From Cerrena zonata (lineage: Eukaryota; Basidiomycota; Agaricomycetes; Polyporales; Cerrenaceae): a DNA stretch of 64,000 bases. The DNA lies in assembly GCA_038087015.1 (NCBI GenBank), contig JASBNA010000012.1, positions 372,001 through 436,000 of the forward strand, in the 5' to 3' direction. The notes under the pieces are model-generated. The model worked only from the letters and a program-made list of their open reading frames with translations, was not told where the DNA came from and ran no database searches. The translations under genes and the position numbers were made by a program. This document shows, in pieces, positions 10,932-25,000 of the stretch (position 1 is its first letter; each line of letters starts with the position of its first letter).

Positions 10932-13699
10932 GAAAAAAAGCCCCAGGGCAGTGTTAAAAAAGAGCGCAAGCAAATTCATAACAAGCCCACTGGCAAGGGC
11001 ATGTGTATAGTGGGTGAGTGGTGGTGTTAAAACTGTAGTGAAAACACACATTCATGTTTACGTTGTCGAAAGGGTGGGCTTCTCCGCATGGTCCATCATG
11101 ATCGGGTGGCATACCCCCGAGGAGAATATTTCTCATCGTAGTTAACCGAGGAAACCAGCAACTCAGGGCCTGCAGCTTAAAGCGAAAACGCACCATGCAT
11201 AAACCTTGAGAAAAAAACCCGGTTTATTTATTTTCTTGTCGACTTGTCACCCACAGTCGAGAGGAACGTGAACGTGGTGCGTGTTGTTGGTGCGTGAATC
11301 GAATATATATTTGAATATGTGGACCCAGCTCGCCTTTCTCGCTAAAGAAATCCGCATGGCTGCAAGAGGTGGGTAACGTGGCGGAAAAGGGAGGAGGATC
11401 AATTCCCTGGTGAGTTATTTAGTGTGCATATGTAGAAGAGGTGGCGCCGCACAGTGGCTTGAGAAGACCGAGGTTGGCTGAATGGTCGGTCACTGATGCA
11501 TGATGGCCTGCAGGTTAGAATACCGTGGACCATGAATGGCATTAATTGTTCGCATGGCAGAACCAGATGGCTCGCCAAACCCTTTCGCTTGTCAATAAGA
11601 AGAACCCAAGAATATGTAGCAGTGAGAGTAAGCGTGATCGATAGTCCCAGGACTTGTGACCATGGGCCATGATTACTGTAAATCTTCTTGCTTCTCCCTT
11701 TTTTTGCCGCGACGCATCCGATTCGGGAGCCAACAGAGGCGAGCTTCAAGAACACGAGCTGCTTGAGCGAGATGTGTCAGTATGTCACTGTCCCGCCGGA
11801 CGTCATCACACACTGGCAAAACACGGGTGAGAAGGGATATTCTTCCTTTTCCGGCTCCCACTCAGGTTGGCCTCGAGGAGTTCAAATTACCAATGCGCAT
11901 GGTGTAGAAGCTTCGAAAGATTCTACCTTTCTCCATCCAGTGCGATCTGGCTGGTTTGTATTATGCGGACGGGTCTTGAGATATGAGAGGAAGAAGGGGT
12001 GCTTCTTGAAGACCATTCCTGATATTCTGAATCACGCGTAGATTGTGTTCAATAGTCAATTGTAATATAGTTGAGTTTATCGATTGAAGGGTCTACCGTA
12101 ATTCATTCAATGAAAAAACGCAATGGTAATTGAAAAAGCCGCGAGTGGCTGGTCTATTGCTATAGAGGTTGAGGTTCTGTGAGATGCCCGCTGGTCTTTG
12201 AGTATACCCACCAGCCGAGCTCCAACGCCTAACAAGAAACACGAGCTCGAAACGAAACATCTTCGAGCTTGGTATACAGTATACCAGCACCGAGTAAATC
12301 ACCAATCGTATAATTAATCGGACTCGGAAGACACATCCCACGGCGAACTGAGAAGCCCTTTTTTAAAAACTATGTGCTCAAGCCTACTAAGCCCAAGAAA
12401 CGTCAATGCCCATAAGTAATATAATTTGAATGTGGGAAAACGCACGCTGGTTGGCTGGTTGTTGGTTTTTACTATACCCTCGGGAGAACGACCTGTCATT
12501 GCTTGTCAGTATTACGCTGACGACGGGAGAAATGCTTCAAAATAAAGTTGGTTTGGACGTCACCGTTCCTCCGCACAAATGGAATTGTAGATGCTATAAG
12601 ACTAGGCAATTGGATAGCTTATTCAGGACAGAAATCGGGTTGCGAAGGTACCCCCACTGGCAGTCGTCAATTCTCGCAATGATGCCAATGCCGGTGAGAG
12701 TAGGGATTAGGGAGGGGCATGAGAGGTATAGCGGGGATAGAAACCCAGACAAAGTAATCCAAAAGCCTCATTTAGGTCCATCCCATCTACGCCCCTTCTC
12801 CCTCGTAACGGGACTCGCTCAGTTTGAGTTTAGGAGCGGTATAGCACCGGAGGGTGTGTGGTGGTGGTGGTTCTTCTTCTCATTCTTCATAAGCAAATCA
12901 GGTTCAGAGTTGTGTTTGGTGATGAGACAGGTACAGTTTGCGTAAACTGCTACCGTGTCTTAAGGAACCATGACCTTTCGAGAACTGGCAGTGAAACACG
13001 TCGGACGCTCGTATGAGGCGTCTTCGCAGGAAGAGTACTCAGGGTCAAACACACAGGGGTTCAAGTAAGAGAGGTAATAACAGACGCATTGGATTAATAA
13101 CGTGGGTGTGTGTGTGGGTTTCCATTAATCTTAATGGATAAAGTAGTACAATCGAAGAAGGATTACGATAATAGGGTGAGGAGCAAGAGAGAGAATAAGA
13201 GTGATGAGATATCAATTAGGTAGGGGATTGTAGATGATGATGACGATGACGATGCGGATGATTGTGGTGGCGTGGATTGTGGAAACTAGGTGGTGGGGAT
13301 GGTTTATTCTACCATTGAGGAGATGCCGAGAGTCATTGAGTGTGTGTGAGATGTGAAAGGAAAAACCAAAGATGAAAGACGAAAAAGAAAAAAGGTCATC
13401 ACGAAAGAAGTTTGAACAATCATTGAAATGGAGAAGTTGAAAAAAAGTATAAGGTGGTAAGTAGTAAGAACAAAGAAGATTGATGGATGAGAGAGAGGGA
13501 CGTATGATTGATACAGTAAGTTACTCGAAGCAGTGTCAATGCGGATGAGTTGAAGAGTGAAGAGCGAAAAAAAAAAGAAAAATGCTTGATAGGAGACTAT
13601 GCGAAAGGCCGAAGAGCGAAACGAACATCATTTTGGGCGTCGAGGGTGTGGGTGTGATTAGGAGGTAATAGATGGTGGAACCTCGACAAAGGGGGCTTA
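10932..13699. other. Intergenic, no gene seen
   Basis: The right flank of the retroelement. Small frames are present, the longest about 170 codons on the plus strand at 12430-12945, but they lack domains and look like chance. From about 13080 the plus strand is purine-rich with a short GT run near 13105 and A-rich tracts, probably the 3' flank of the next gene. Confidence 0.4.
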
Positions 13700-14574
13700 T
13701 TACGCCTCAAGGTTGTACAAGACGGCAACCCGACAAGCGTCGCTCAGCTTGGGATCCAGCCCATGCTGCTGCAGACTTTGTTTCGTGTTGAAGCCCTCAT
13801 CGCAAGCTGGGCAAGAGTGTGCGCTCAGGCGGCGTTGGGGCCAAGCCGGGGGCACATCCTCGAAGTAGGACGAGGAAGAAGTCGAGGATGACGATGAAGG
13901 TTCGGGCGATGTGGAGCGGGAACGTTTGGAAGAGGAAGACGTCTAAGGAAGGTAGAGTGGGGCGGGGATGGTGAGAACGGTGCTCAAACATAGCACGAAA
14001 TGAAGGGAAGCGTATGCACTCACCGAATCATCGAAGACGTCCTCATAGTCAATCTTACGCTTCAAGGCGTGCGGCGTGTGGGAGAGAAGCTCGGCTGCAG
14101 GGAATGCAAATGAGTGACAGGTTGGATATTGGAACGGAATAGGAAATGGATGGGTTTTGAATGGAATGGACACTCACTGTCGTCAGGAAGGACGCCGACG
14201 GCCTTTGCAAAGTTGTCTCGCCATGCGAGGACACGGGAGATTCTTGTCCCGTAGGTGTCATCATAGACGGCAATGTTACGCTCCTGCATGTCCTCTTCGT
14301 CGGAGGAGCAGTAGGAGGAGCATTCTGATTCTTCCTCCTCGGACTCGGACTCGCTGTGTGCGTCGTCGTCGTCATAGTCGTCTTCCGAGTCGTACGAATC
14401 AGAGTAGGCAGAGGTGAGGGGCACGGAAGCGGAGGAGGCGGACGAGCGTTGGGGGACCGGAGGCGCCTCTACCTCTTCAAGCTGGATGACCTTGATGGGC
14501 TGCGAGTAGGATGAGCCGGGCTGGGCGTAGTCGGTGGTGGGGAGTGTGAGAACGTAGGGCGAGTAGTAGGCCAT
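13700..14574 (-). CDS. Acidic protein with C-terminal Zn-finger-like motif
   Basis: Three exons keep phase: 14574-14178, 14094-14024 and 13942-13700, giving 236 aa. The start is the ATG of MAYYSPYVLTLP. Residues about 60-105 are extremely acidic and Ser-rich (runs of D, E and S). The middle contains IAVYDDTYGTRISRVLAWRD and KRKIDYEDVFDD. The C terminus has CPACDEGFNTKQSLQQHG followed by a further Cys. This is a C-x2-C-x12-H-x9-C pattern, like a degenerate C2H2 finger. The family was not recognised. Nuclear or nucleic-acid-linked function is only inferred from the acidic tract, the basic Ser-rich stretch and the finger. Introns are 81-83 bp with GTGAGT donors. Confidence 0.75.
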
Positions 14575-15409
14575 GGTGCGTCTGGGACGGCGGTGGCTAG
14601 GGCAGAGGATGGTTGAGTCGGGGCGGGGGAAGTGGGGAGAGGCATTGTGGCTGGAGGGGGGTATATAGGGAAGTAGCTGGTGGCCGTCTTGGTTTGGACA
14701 CGGACAGGAAATCGTGGACACGCCCAGCGAGCTACGATCGTCCACCCCGGCGTCTGGCCCGAATTTCTTGTCACTCTCCAGATCAAGATCCACCACCAGA
14801 TCCCAGATCTTCCCTCTAGCCACCCAGAAATAGCCACCCACTCCATTTGTCGGAGATTCAACGGATGAGCCCGACTCGCGACCCATCCGATCCAACCCCC
14901 TCCACGCGAACCGATCCGCCAGCACGCCCGCCATTCCACTCCTCTGGCTGCCCATGTGTTTCCCCCAGTGGGAGTTTCTCGTCCCAAGCGTCTCCCAATC
15001 CGTCTCGCTCGCTGGGAACATCCTCTCTTTCTCTCATGCCACTGCCCACAGCCGCCCCTTCATCTCCAGCACGGAACTATCCCCTTCCGACTTTGCTCTT
15101 CAGCCTCTTCCCCTCTCCTCATCGCCTTGGGTATCTTCAGCTTCACTGCCCACCTTCACTTTTTTTGCCAGATAGCACAAACAGATAATGTATAGCACGT
15201 AGTGTAGTACTAGCCCTTGTCACAATCGTATAATCGCTACTACCCAATACACACACACCTCTTCCGATCCTCGCAACTGTCTTCCACGACCCCCTACCGC
15301 AGCAACCCACTCTCATACCAAGCAACAACAGCAGCAGCAGGAGAATGAAAAAAACAAACAACAAATCTAGGCCTGGGTACCACAGTAGTCGTAGTGTACT
15401 TTTTTTTTT
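14575..15409. other. Intergenic between Zn-finger gene and MKT1
   Basis: 835 bp separating the 3' end of MKT1 from the start of the acidic Zn-finger gene, both on the minus strand. It must hold the promoter of the latter. The long open frames here on both strands have pyrimidine- or purine-biased composition without domains. A 10-T run lies just 3' of the MKT1 stop. Confidence 0.5.
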
Positions 15410-18400
15410 CTACGGTCTCATCGGAGCCAACCACGCTTCAGCCGCCTCGAACTGGTCAATCAACCCGTGAAGAACAGAGTCCTCAGAATGCAGTTGCCGC
15501 ATGGCCGTCAGCGCCTGCAATCCCAGTTTGAACGCAAGCAAAGAGAGGGAAAAGATCACCAACACCAACACCAAGATCAAGGGGCGGAAATGAAGGCAAG
15601 GGCGCAAAGAGAGATGGAAAGCAACAGTTCGTCAGTAAACTTTGTTCACAACATATTATCAAAGCATCAAACAGAGAAAAAAACAAAGACCTTCCCGCCC
15701 GGTTACCCTCACGATGCGATGCGAGTTTGCGGATCCCTCTCACAGGGTCCTATTGCGCATCGCATCCAAGATGACAACCAACCATCCAACATTTTCGGAA
15801 GCCGAATCAACACCAACAAAGGGGTGGGGGGAAACACGCAAAGAAAGAAATCAAAGAGAGACTTACCACATCCCAGAACCGGAACCCCCTCTCAACCTCC
15901 TGCTTCGGATACTTCACCCCCGGGAACGTCTCCTCACAAATCTCCAACGCCATCGCCTTAGCCTCCCTAACGCCCTCCGCATTCGGATCCCTCACCCGTT
16001 GTCGATTATTGATATGTGTCAACGCATCCAAATACACCTTCGCCAGCACCCCGAATCCGGTATTCACCTCGCTCTGGAACGGTAACGAAAGGTTGATGTC
16101 CAGCAGATCTTCCCGATTTTGCCGTGCGTCGTGGCGCAGGAGCATGTTCAGGGAAGTCACTTCCAGGAGCGTACGCAGGGCCCGGGTGAGCGCTCGCACG
16201 AAGGAGTTGAACACGAGCAGTTCTCGTGATAGAGGCGCGGACCATGGTTGGGGCTAAAGATAGGCATTAAGGTGAGCAGATGAGCAGATGAACGTAAAGA
16301 GGAATAGATTGTAAGAAAAAACATGGGAGATAGTGCAGAACATGAGAATATTATTCAGGATACAGGGCCCTTCCAATCGATAGATGGATAGACGATGAAT
16401 GAATGCATGAAACCGGTACCGTGGTGGCTCCGTGGTGGAGGTTTGATGAAACAATTTAATGAAAAAGGAAGAAGAGCAATGAGATAAACGTACCTTGAAG
16501 CTCAGTGGGACGATGCTCAACACCCGCATCACTAGCAACATGCAGCTCTTCTCATCATCTGTGGCGCAGGTCCCCAAACCATCCGAGACAGGTCCAAGCA
16601 AGTGGGAAAGGAACCAACCCAAAAAACAAAACAAGGACAACAAAACGTAAAGAAACGTTTCAGTTTACGTCGATGATCAGCAAAATATTCACAACACCCA
16701 ACGACTTTCGCCCAAACCGTCTCACTCTGCTTCTCTCACAGAAACACAGAGAAAAAGAGAAGCAGAATGAGACTGCAAAGGGCCGTGAGAAAGTGCTGTA
16801 CGTACCGGTACCGAAACTCGGTCCGCCACTAAATGCGCGACCAGACCACAAATGGCCATGCAACACTCCAGCCCGTACAAGCTCCAGGAACAGATAGAGC
16901 GAGTCTTGGAACTTGTCGTTCACACGCGCCTGGCGTATCGCCACATACATCGCCCTGGCCAGCGGAGAGTGGAAGTGCGTATTCAAAAGGAACCTGTAAA
17001 ACGAATCACATAACGCATAACGGGCGAACGGACGGAAGGGGGGGAAAGGGACACAGGGCCAGGATGTCGATCGATGGAAGGGGTCGAGACCAGGGCGAGA
17101 ACGTGCACAGACACAGAACGACAGAGTAGTTGACACGGGACCGATAGGAATGACAAGTTTCAAAAGAAAGGGCAATGTTAGCTTTGATTTGTTCTCAAGG
17201 ATTGACAGGCCAAGTGGGAAAAAATGAGACAGATTATAGGAAAAACATACCCTCGTAATTCCAGGAATCGCCAGATGACATTGGCCACCACTTCGTCTTT
17301 CTTGTCCAGCGTGATCGTCTGGCCATTCCTTGCCTTTGTCCGTGCAGCGAGCTTTTCGGTTGCCGTCGCACCTAAACATAGCGCAAAGTCTATCGTGGAA
17401 GACTAGAGTTGTATACGGCAATAAAATGGAAGACGCGCCCCCGTGGTTAGCAACTCGTGTTCCATATAGAAACGATATATCCATAAAGGCGACGGGAGAA
17501 AGAAAGAAGGGGTGGAAGAGGAAGGGACTGGACTTACGTTCTGAATTCTCAACTGTTCCTCTACTACAGCATAAGGAACCAACCAGCCGTACACCCTCTC
17601 AGTCAACTGTGTGATTGCTGGGGAACTGTGGATCACCGTCTTCTGAGGTGTGGGTGGTTCGAACCAATAATGTGCAGTCACGGTCTTCTTGCTCCATGTT
17701 GGGTTTGCGACAGTCGACACCAATGCGAGAGCGGTGGCTCGAGGTCCAGTCTGGCCCTCTGTGATAACCTCCTTGATAAACCGTTTGTATTCGTTAATCT
17801 CACCGTTGTCCAGTGGTGGGTTTTCAATCACTTGTCCAGACGTCAGCCAGACAAGTGCTTGAGGGCCTAACAGTCCACGGGAGAGATAGAAGTAGATTTC
17901 ATCCGGAAGTCGGGGCGTGAAGACTTCGTGCAGGTCCGCAGGAACATCTGCTGCTGTAAGGTGATGAGAGTGGTGGTTGCCGTGTCCATGTGGGGGAGGA
18001 TTGGGAGTCGCGATGGGAAGTGGGACAACGGAACCTTCGGAAGAGAGAATAAGAGAGAACTTGATCATGGTACGCGTCCGGGCAAAGTGTTCTGGGTACT
18101 GCACATTCTTGGTTGCAGGTTGTTCTTGGAACGTGCCAACAGCGTCCTTTCCAGTTTTGTAGAATTTTACAAGGTCAACAGTTGCTTTCAATGCTTGATC
18201 ATGAAGAGTCGGCGGGAAGGGTTGAGAGTAATCGGAGCCAACCATGATTCCGACATCTAGGAATTGTTCCTCATTGAGACCAAGCTCGCTCAGAACGTTG
18301 CGCTTGTGGACGAAAGTGAAGGTAGGGTTGTTTGAGATGAGGTCGAGGGAAGTGATAACCTTGTCAACACCAGGGTAAAGAAGTGTGTCGGTCGGTCCAT

Positions 18401-19083
18401 AGATTGCATGAACGTATGATTTCGGGTGTCGTTGCAAGTAAATGAGCTATTAACGCAAAGAAAGTCCGTCGTTGAAATTTAGCGCCGAATAAAGCAATGA
18501 CGTGAATGTACATACCTGAGCCCAAGCAACATATGGTGCAACAATGTATTCGACATTCCTGTGTCTGAATATTCTTAGGACCATTCTCCATAGGTCCCAC
18601 TGATGCAGACAGCCCCTCGTTTCGAACAACTTGGTAGCGGCATCTTCTTGTCCGGCCTCATATTTCGACCACGCTTCCCTCCTATCCCTCACAGCATCGT
18701 TTTGTTCATGTTGGTGTGGAGGAGGCTGCTTCCAACGACGATTAGGGATGAGACCAGGGAAAACAAAGACAGGCTTGATACGGAGTTTTTCAAGGACGCG
18801 AAGGTCAGACTCGATACGCGACGTGAGCGCGAGAGGCAATCCACCAGTGGCAGCAAGAAGGGGTTCCCGAGAAGGGGGAGTTTCAGTGAGTTGGGTCAAG
18901 TAGTAGGATGCATCGATACCCAGACGTGAATCTGCAATTACAGTAAGAGGATGAGTCTGCAAGTGTTTACGGTCAGCAAGGTAATCTAATTAAGCCAATG
19001 TTTGCACAGGAATTTGTTAGAACTTGTGACCGCGGTTTCGGAGCTTATTATGCAGGCTTACTGTCCAAGTGCTTGATAGGCAT
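15410..19083 (-). CDS. MKT1: Mkt1-like post-transcriptional regulator (XPG/PIN-like)
   Basis: Eight exons keep phase: 19083-19062, 18985-18516, 18446-17538, 17402-17251, 16993-16806, 16558-16494, 16253-15867 and 15514-15410 (765 aa; yeast Mkt1 is about 830). The first exon codes only MPIKHLD and part of the next codon. The N terminus has the XPG-like start with TVIADSRLGIDASYYL, and GPTDTLLYPGVDKVI and LGLNEEQFLDVGIMVGSDY follow as in the nuclease fold. The C-terminal half matches the Mkt1 C domain (for example DFALCLGATATEKLAARTK). In yeast Mkt1 works with Pbp1 in post-transcriptional control of HO and other mRNAs in the cytoplasm. Intron 5 (about 250 bp) is the least certain, because the chosen acceptor is one of several. 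Confidence 0.88.
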
Positions 19084-22000
19084 TGCTACTCGTTGTGTGA
19101 GGTCACAATACAAAAGTGTGGTGGCTAATACAATGTCTTCGTCGTTGGCGGCGGTGTTGCACGTTGTCAAACCCAATACTTACGTAAGCGAGTGTTCATC
19201 CTAATTAGGTCGAGTAGAACCTGAGCGGTTCGAGAGCTTGCTTGAGATGATTTGTACTGTCACCAGCTCGTCTCATTTCCGGTCTGGTCCTGGCCAACAA
19301 AGCTTCATGAAAACATCACTATGATTCTAGCTCAGGCTGTCGGAGTCTTTTACAATTATACATGAAGGTCCGAATAGGACTGGCCCTTTCGTCATATGCT
19401 TCAGCCTACTGAACGACCGAAAACTCCCATGAAAGCCTTGGTCGCCATGCGCAGGTCAATATACGCGCGATCCTCGAATATAAGTCCGTATGGTTACAGC
19501 TTGCCGTCATGGTAGCTTTAGGGCACTATGATGTCTCCCATGCACTCAACATGCTTAACTCTCATGAGCTGGTGCAACTCCACCATCTTGTCAGTGCTTT
19601 CTCCAACTGATGCATCACAATGTAGTCATGCTTTCAAAGAAGGTTTCAAAAGAAGTCAAGGTGAAGGAATGAAACAAGCTGACTTTGAAATAGTAGGACT
19701 TCGTATCATTGCATAGGCTTACGGTAAGCCGAATCTGACGATAGTGTTGCCAACTCTCCGAGGAGGGTCCGTTACCTGCATGGTATCCTAGTTTTCATCC
19801 ATGGAACCTATTGGACAAACTGGGACTCCCGATCAACACGAGAACTAGCCCCTCTCATACACCGCAATCACCGCAAAGGGTATGTAAACCATCAGGTGCA
19901 TCTCACTCCGATACATCTAGGCGGTTACGCTGATATCACGCGTTCGTTCTGACATTCCTTTCAACAAACGGGTGAAATGAAATCTTTGTAGAACCCTCTC
20001 ACGAAGTTCCTTGGCCTCTCACGACAATACGGGCCACCTTTGTACGTGGTCACTACATGTGGGGTAGGTGTAAAACTGTCTCTCACCCCACACCGAGATT
20101 TTTGCGAAATCTGCAGGTGAAGCCTCGATCGCGTGGCTGGAATTGTTGCCTTCTTTTCTACTTTCAACCACCTGCATGCTTAAGCCACGTACCGAATTCC
20201 GGAAGGATCTGCGAAGAGCGACGTTTGTTACTGTTTTTGTGCTATCATTCCGCTCTCGACGGGGGCAGTACGGTACGCTGAGTCCGAACTTGGAGACATA
20301 GACGATGATCCCGGACACCGAAGGGCGGCTTTCGTTACGAAGCTATAAACAGAATTTCTGGAAACCCTTTCTTACAAAGTCAGCTTCGTTCATATTTGGT
20401 TCGATCAAGTTTATGAACTTGTCTGAACCTACTTGCTCCTGCGGCGCATACGCTGCGCTTTCAATAGCATTTCACGTTTCGCTTCGTGAGAGAATCGAAA
20501 CCGCGCATCTTTTTTAAGAGCTCCACAAAAGGGAAAGCCTGTGCTTATCGTAAAGCTGCCTGTACATCGAAGCGGATCGCTGAGGGAGGCTTTGATCAGC
20601 CCCCGCTATTGTGGTGAGTAGTGTGAGAATTGGAGAGAATAGCTCTAACTACAACCCTTCCTTAGTGATCGTTCGCATGGGTGAAATACTTTCTCCCTTA
20701 CGGTATGTTCAGCCTCACACAAGTACGGTTTTTGTGAGGTTGATGCATCTGCTTCAGAAGTCCCCAACGGATATTTTATGAATGGTTTCTCCATGGCGGG
20801 TGCCGTCGGAATAGGAGAAAGCGGTTACCGGTCACAGCGGCGTCTGTAGTTCCTCAGAGGATGAGGTGTCCCGCATGTAACTAACCCGAGATTTTTCAGC
20901 ATCTCAACGTCAGTTGAGGGCATATGTACAAGGCCAAGACTTGCGGGCGCAGAAATAGATACGGAAAAGCAAATGCGACAGGAACAACTGCGCTCAGTAC
21001 TCAGAATCATAGTAACTCTGGGCCGGACGCGGGAACCTCGAACAATTCATGGACGATGTGCTCACCTTCGCTACTTGGTCTGCTGCCGAATCTTCATATT
21101 ACCAAAGATGGGCATCAGCATGGTTATCCCGAAGATAGCAAATTTCTCCCTCCAGCTTATTCTTACCCAATATCGCAATTACCCACGCTCCAGTCGCTCG
21201 CTTCGCGATACTTGATCGCGGGCAGAAGGAAGTCAAGAAACAAATGTCGTGAATGTAGCACCATGGTATAGAGCACGTCTAGCTCGGCCCACTGTGCGAG
21301 GTTCGTGTGAAGCTGGGGATAACGTTGGGTTGGTAAGTTCAAACGGGTTGTCTTACAGCTGACATCGGTACATATCTAGAATTTCTCGCGATAGGAACGC
21401 CCCCAATCTGGGCAGGTACGTTTTTGCCTCCTGACCCATGAGATTATCGAGTGTCGAAACATCGCCTACGATCTATGAATGGGGTGAATGAACTCTATCG
21501 TGGAATCAATGAAGTCCTTGTCCAACGTTCCGTCAGTCGCTTGTGCTGACTGTATAGAATCGGGTGATTACAGCCCACCACACGTCAAACACGTGCCTAG
21601 TGCCTTTCTACGCCGCTCTCGCAATCAAGCTTTCGAGAGCTCGTAATACGGCACACCTTCGTCGTTTTCGGAATGGGTTCTGCCTGCAGGAGACCGTGTG
21701 GTGATCTACATGCCTAGAAGCCGTCCTTGATTACTTTTTTTCACCTGAGATGTCTCCTGCCTGCGACCCGGATCTTCCTCTCACAGATTGGCTATGCCCG
21801 CGCCTTCCCTCATTTCCGGATTCGTTCATCCACTGTGAAGCCACTATCGATGTCCCAAACACGTTTGCGCGGCGAGATGACTGCCCTCAATCTGTCTCCA
21901 TTCGCGATTCAAGATATCATCTCCTAGCGACGCTTCTAACAGGGTACTTCTGAGCACTTTTCCCAGAGCCAGTCTTCCAGACGCTTTGTGGCTTGATGTC

Positions 22001-25000
22001 TTGAATCACGCTTGCGATAAAGATCTCGGGAAGGACGATAGAGACACAACCCGTCAAAAGCCACCTTCAAACGCCTCGCGCTGTAATTTAAGATGCCTGA
22101 CAAGCTTTCAGGGTGTGAGCGATATAAAGGTACGTCCACCTATGTCGAATGTTCAGGGAGATTGCGCGGGAGCGGAAGAAATATGAACATTTTTAGAAGC
22201 CGTAGGCTAGAGACATTTTGCCACTGGCCTGCAGCTAAGGTTGGTAACGTTATAGAAGGGTGTTCTAGTATTTCACTTGTTTTTGATCGATGTACATAAG
22301 ATCGATTCACCAATTTGAATGGGGCGAACATACCCACTCGGTATGGGCCCAACTTTCTCTTGTGCCACGCGGGTGAACAAGCCCGAAAAGAGGAACACAA
22401 GTCAGGGGAGGCCAGGGGCTGTTGTCGGCAGGGAGAATTAACTGCATATGTTTTATACAAGCCCCGCAAGGGAAGGATCGCAACCAGGTACGGGAACGAG
22501 ACGAACCCGGCAATACCGGAGAAGGTCTGTTGCGGTTCAGTTCGTCTACCAAACGCCAGACATATGAAAAAGTGAGTTCAGTCTGAGGCTGGGGCGCATG
22601 GAAAATGTCAGCGTCCCAGTATGCCCATGCAGGAAGTGTTTCCTGTAGGCTTCGTAAGCGCGTTTATTCTTGGTCGTACCGGAGCTGACGGATCCTTGGA
22701 AATAAGAAAGAAGACCGGGACATGGCTCGAGTTAACACTAATACACACAGTTGCGAGGGCGTTTCACAAAGATAGAACCATTAGCATGAGAGCGATTGGT
22801 AAAGAGTGAATAGGGAACCGTGGAGAATGATTCCAAATACGAGTCGAGTCTGAGTCTCGACATAACCGATGAAGGCGGAGAAACTGTTGGATGTGATTAC
22901 GAAGAATCGCTTCAATTCGTCAATGGAAAATCAAGTGGTCTTGTTTTCACGCCGAGAAGCAACTCTGCCTCCAGGGTATGGAAGGGTTCTGTCAACTTCT
23001 GTCCAGCTGGCTGATCAGCTTGGTTGACATAAACGCTCATCTTAGGAAGTGGAGGCGGAAGCGCTGTGAACAAGTGTGAATGGGCCTTCCGAATGTAGGT
23101 ATGAGATACAAAGTGGCGAGACGTTTGGGGCTCGGTGTTATAGTTCGATGGGTTCTTGGTAGGTTTCGTGTGTTTCCACTAGACAGCTCCTGTACAGCCT
23201 GATAAGATTGACATGATCATCCTTGTGATCAACAGTCAATGTGTCCTATGCTGTTCAACCCGTAAACCACCTAGGCTGAGAGGGTAGCATGAGAACGTTC
23301 GGAAGAAGGGCCGCTGGGTCTAAAAAATTTAGGATATCCTGACTTGCCAAGATTCAGAACGAAATCTAAAGGGGATAACAAATTGGTCATTCTCAGTGCC
23401 TACGGAAGTTTGTCGTATGACGCTCAGCTCTGTCGTACCATCTTTCGCCATGTGGGATTACGGAACGAGATGTGCCCTCCCGGAGCGCTAGATGAAAACG
23501 TGGATCTTGCCCGTTCACAGCGTCTTCCGTCCGCTGCCAGTGTCCGTTGCGGGGTATGTTTCAGGAAACAGCAAATATTAGCATAGAATTCTGCAACAAA
23601 CTATCGGTCATCATCTCAGGTAATAAGTGGCGTTACCCGCGGATTTAAGCAAAATTACCGTAGGACACGGTCATCTGTTGCTTAACCAGGGACGGACGCT
23701 CGCTAGAATAAGCAGAAAAAGGACGCGAGGAAAAGCATTGCAAGTCAGCATCGTTTTTACCCACATCGGCCGACCAGCAGGTCGTGATGGTCGCAACTTG
23801 GTTGTAACATCCCCAAAGATGGTTGTTGCATCTCACACACCCAAGGTCCTCGGCTCAAGCTGGACGACGTCAGGACGGCGTGTGGGGCGCATGACGATGT
23901 GAGAGTGATCACATTAGCGAGCGATCGATCATGAAAATATGAGGCTCTCAATGAACTGTGTAAAACGGAAGTGCGGGACGATGTTGCGAAGCCGATAATG
24001 CGAAGCTGTGTCTCAGTGAAGACCGTCGCCACAACCGGTTGCTCGATAAGTCGCCACTACATCTTACTTCAATACACGTGAGTAAATATGTCTTGGAACG
24101 CAGTGAAAAAACTTACCTCTCCCTGCAACGAAACAGGGACGTTTTGATACCCGTTTTACGCCAGGGTCTTGACTGCATCTGACATATTAACGGACAACCA
24201 CAGACGACCGAGCCGTTATTACATTAGCACTTATGTCGCGCGTAGAGGGTTCCGAAAAGCTTGCCTTACGGGCCACAATCACTGCACGCAAGATTGGTGG
24301 TGTACCGATGGGAATTCTTCCTGCTTTATGTAATGGGAAAATGTAAAATAGTTTGATGGCGAAGGCTCAATTGAAACCAAAATTGAGACGACGCTTCAAG
24401 TTTGATTTCTGCCCGCGAGTAAACCTTCAGTCCGTTTACTTGCTTCCCACTGGAATATAATCTGTGTGGCGACCATGATCGGATGCGAATCTTCACAATC
24501 TGGCGAGGTTATGAAATATTAGAAATAAGAACATGTGCGCGTCATACGAAGCCTTGAATATTCAATTGAGATCTTTGTGAACCTCCCTCTGGCGACCTGG
24601 TTGCAAGGGGTGCGATAACTCGGATACGCCTCCTTGGAGTTAGAAATTTGCTGGGAACAAGCAAGGATTCTTGATCACTAACCGTGATCAAATGTGGCCG
24701 CGAAGTCACTTGGTCCGGTCTTGAACGGTAGTTGACTGAAAACGAACCAACACGAAGCTGGAGAGAAAGAAGACCCGTTTCGATGGTCATCTCGATACGA
24801 GTCGGATTAGCTTGAACGCGCCTCTGCGTGTGTTTCGATGAAGCAGCAGGGCGACTCGCGCCCGTCACGAGTCTACTGCGTTCGCTGAGATTTCTCATAG
24901 CTCTATCGCCCTGGACAGCTTTGTCGTCATCCTAAGACGACGAGAGGGACATCCTTAAGCCTATTTTGACATCACAGAGGAAATATTTTGGCACGAACGA

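Noticed and set aside
12430..12945. 171-codon plus-strand frame
   Set aside because: Erratic composition, no domain, no homologue recognised, and no splice sites that would extend it.
14062..15021. Upstream extension of the acidic Zn-finger gene by about 149 codons
   Set aside because: The added N-terminal part reads like translated promoter sequence. The ATG at 14574 starts a clean protein-like sequence.
16660..17484. 274-codon minus-strand frame over the middle of MKT1
   Set aside because: It crosses two introns of the MKT1 model in a different frame, so it is a shadow ORF.
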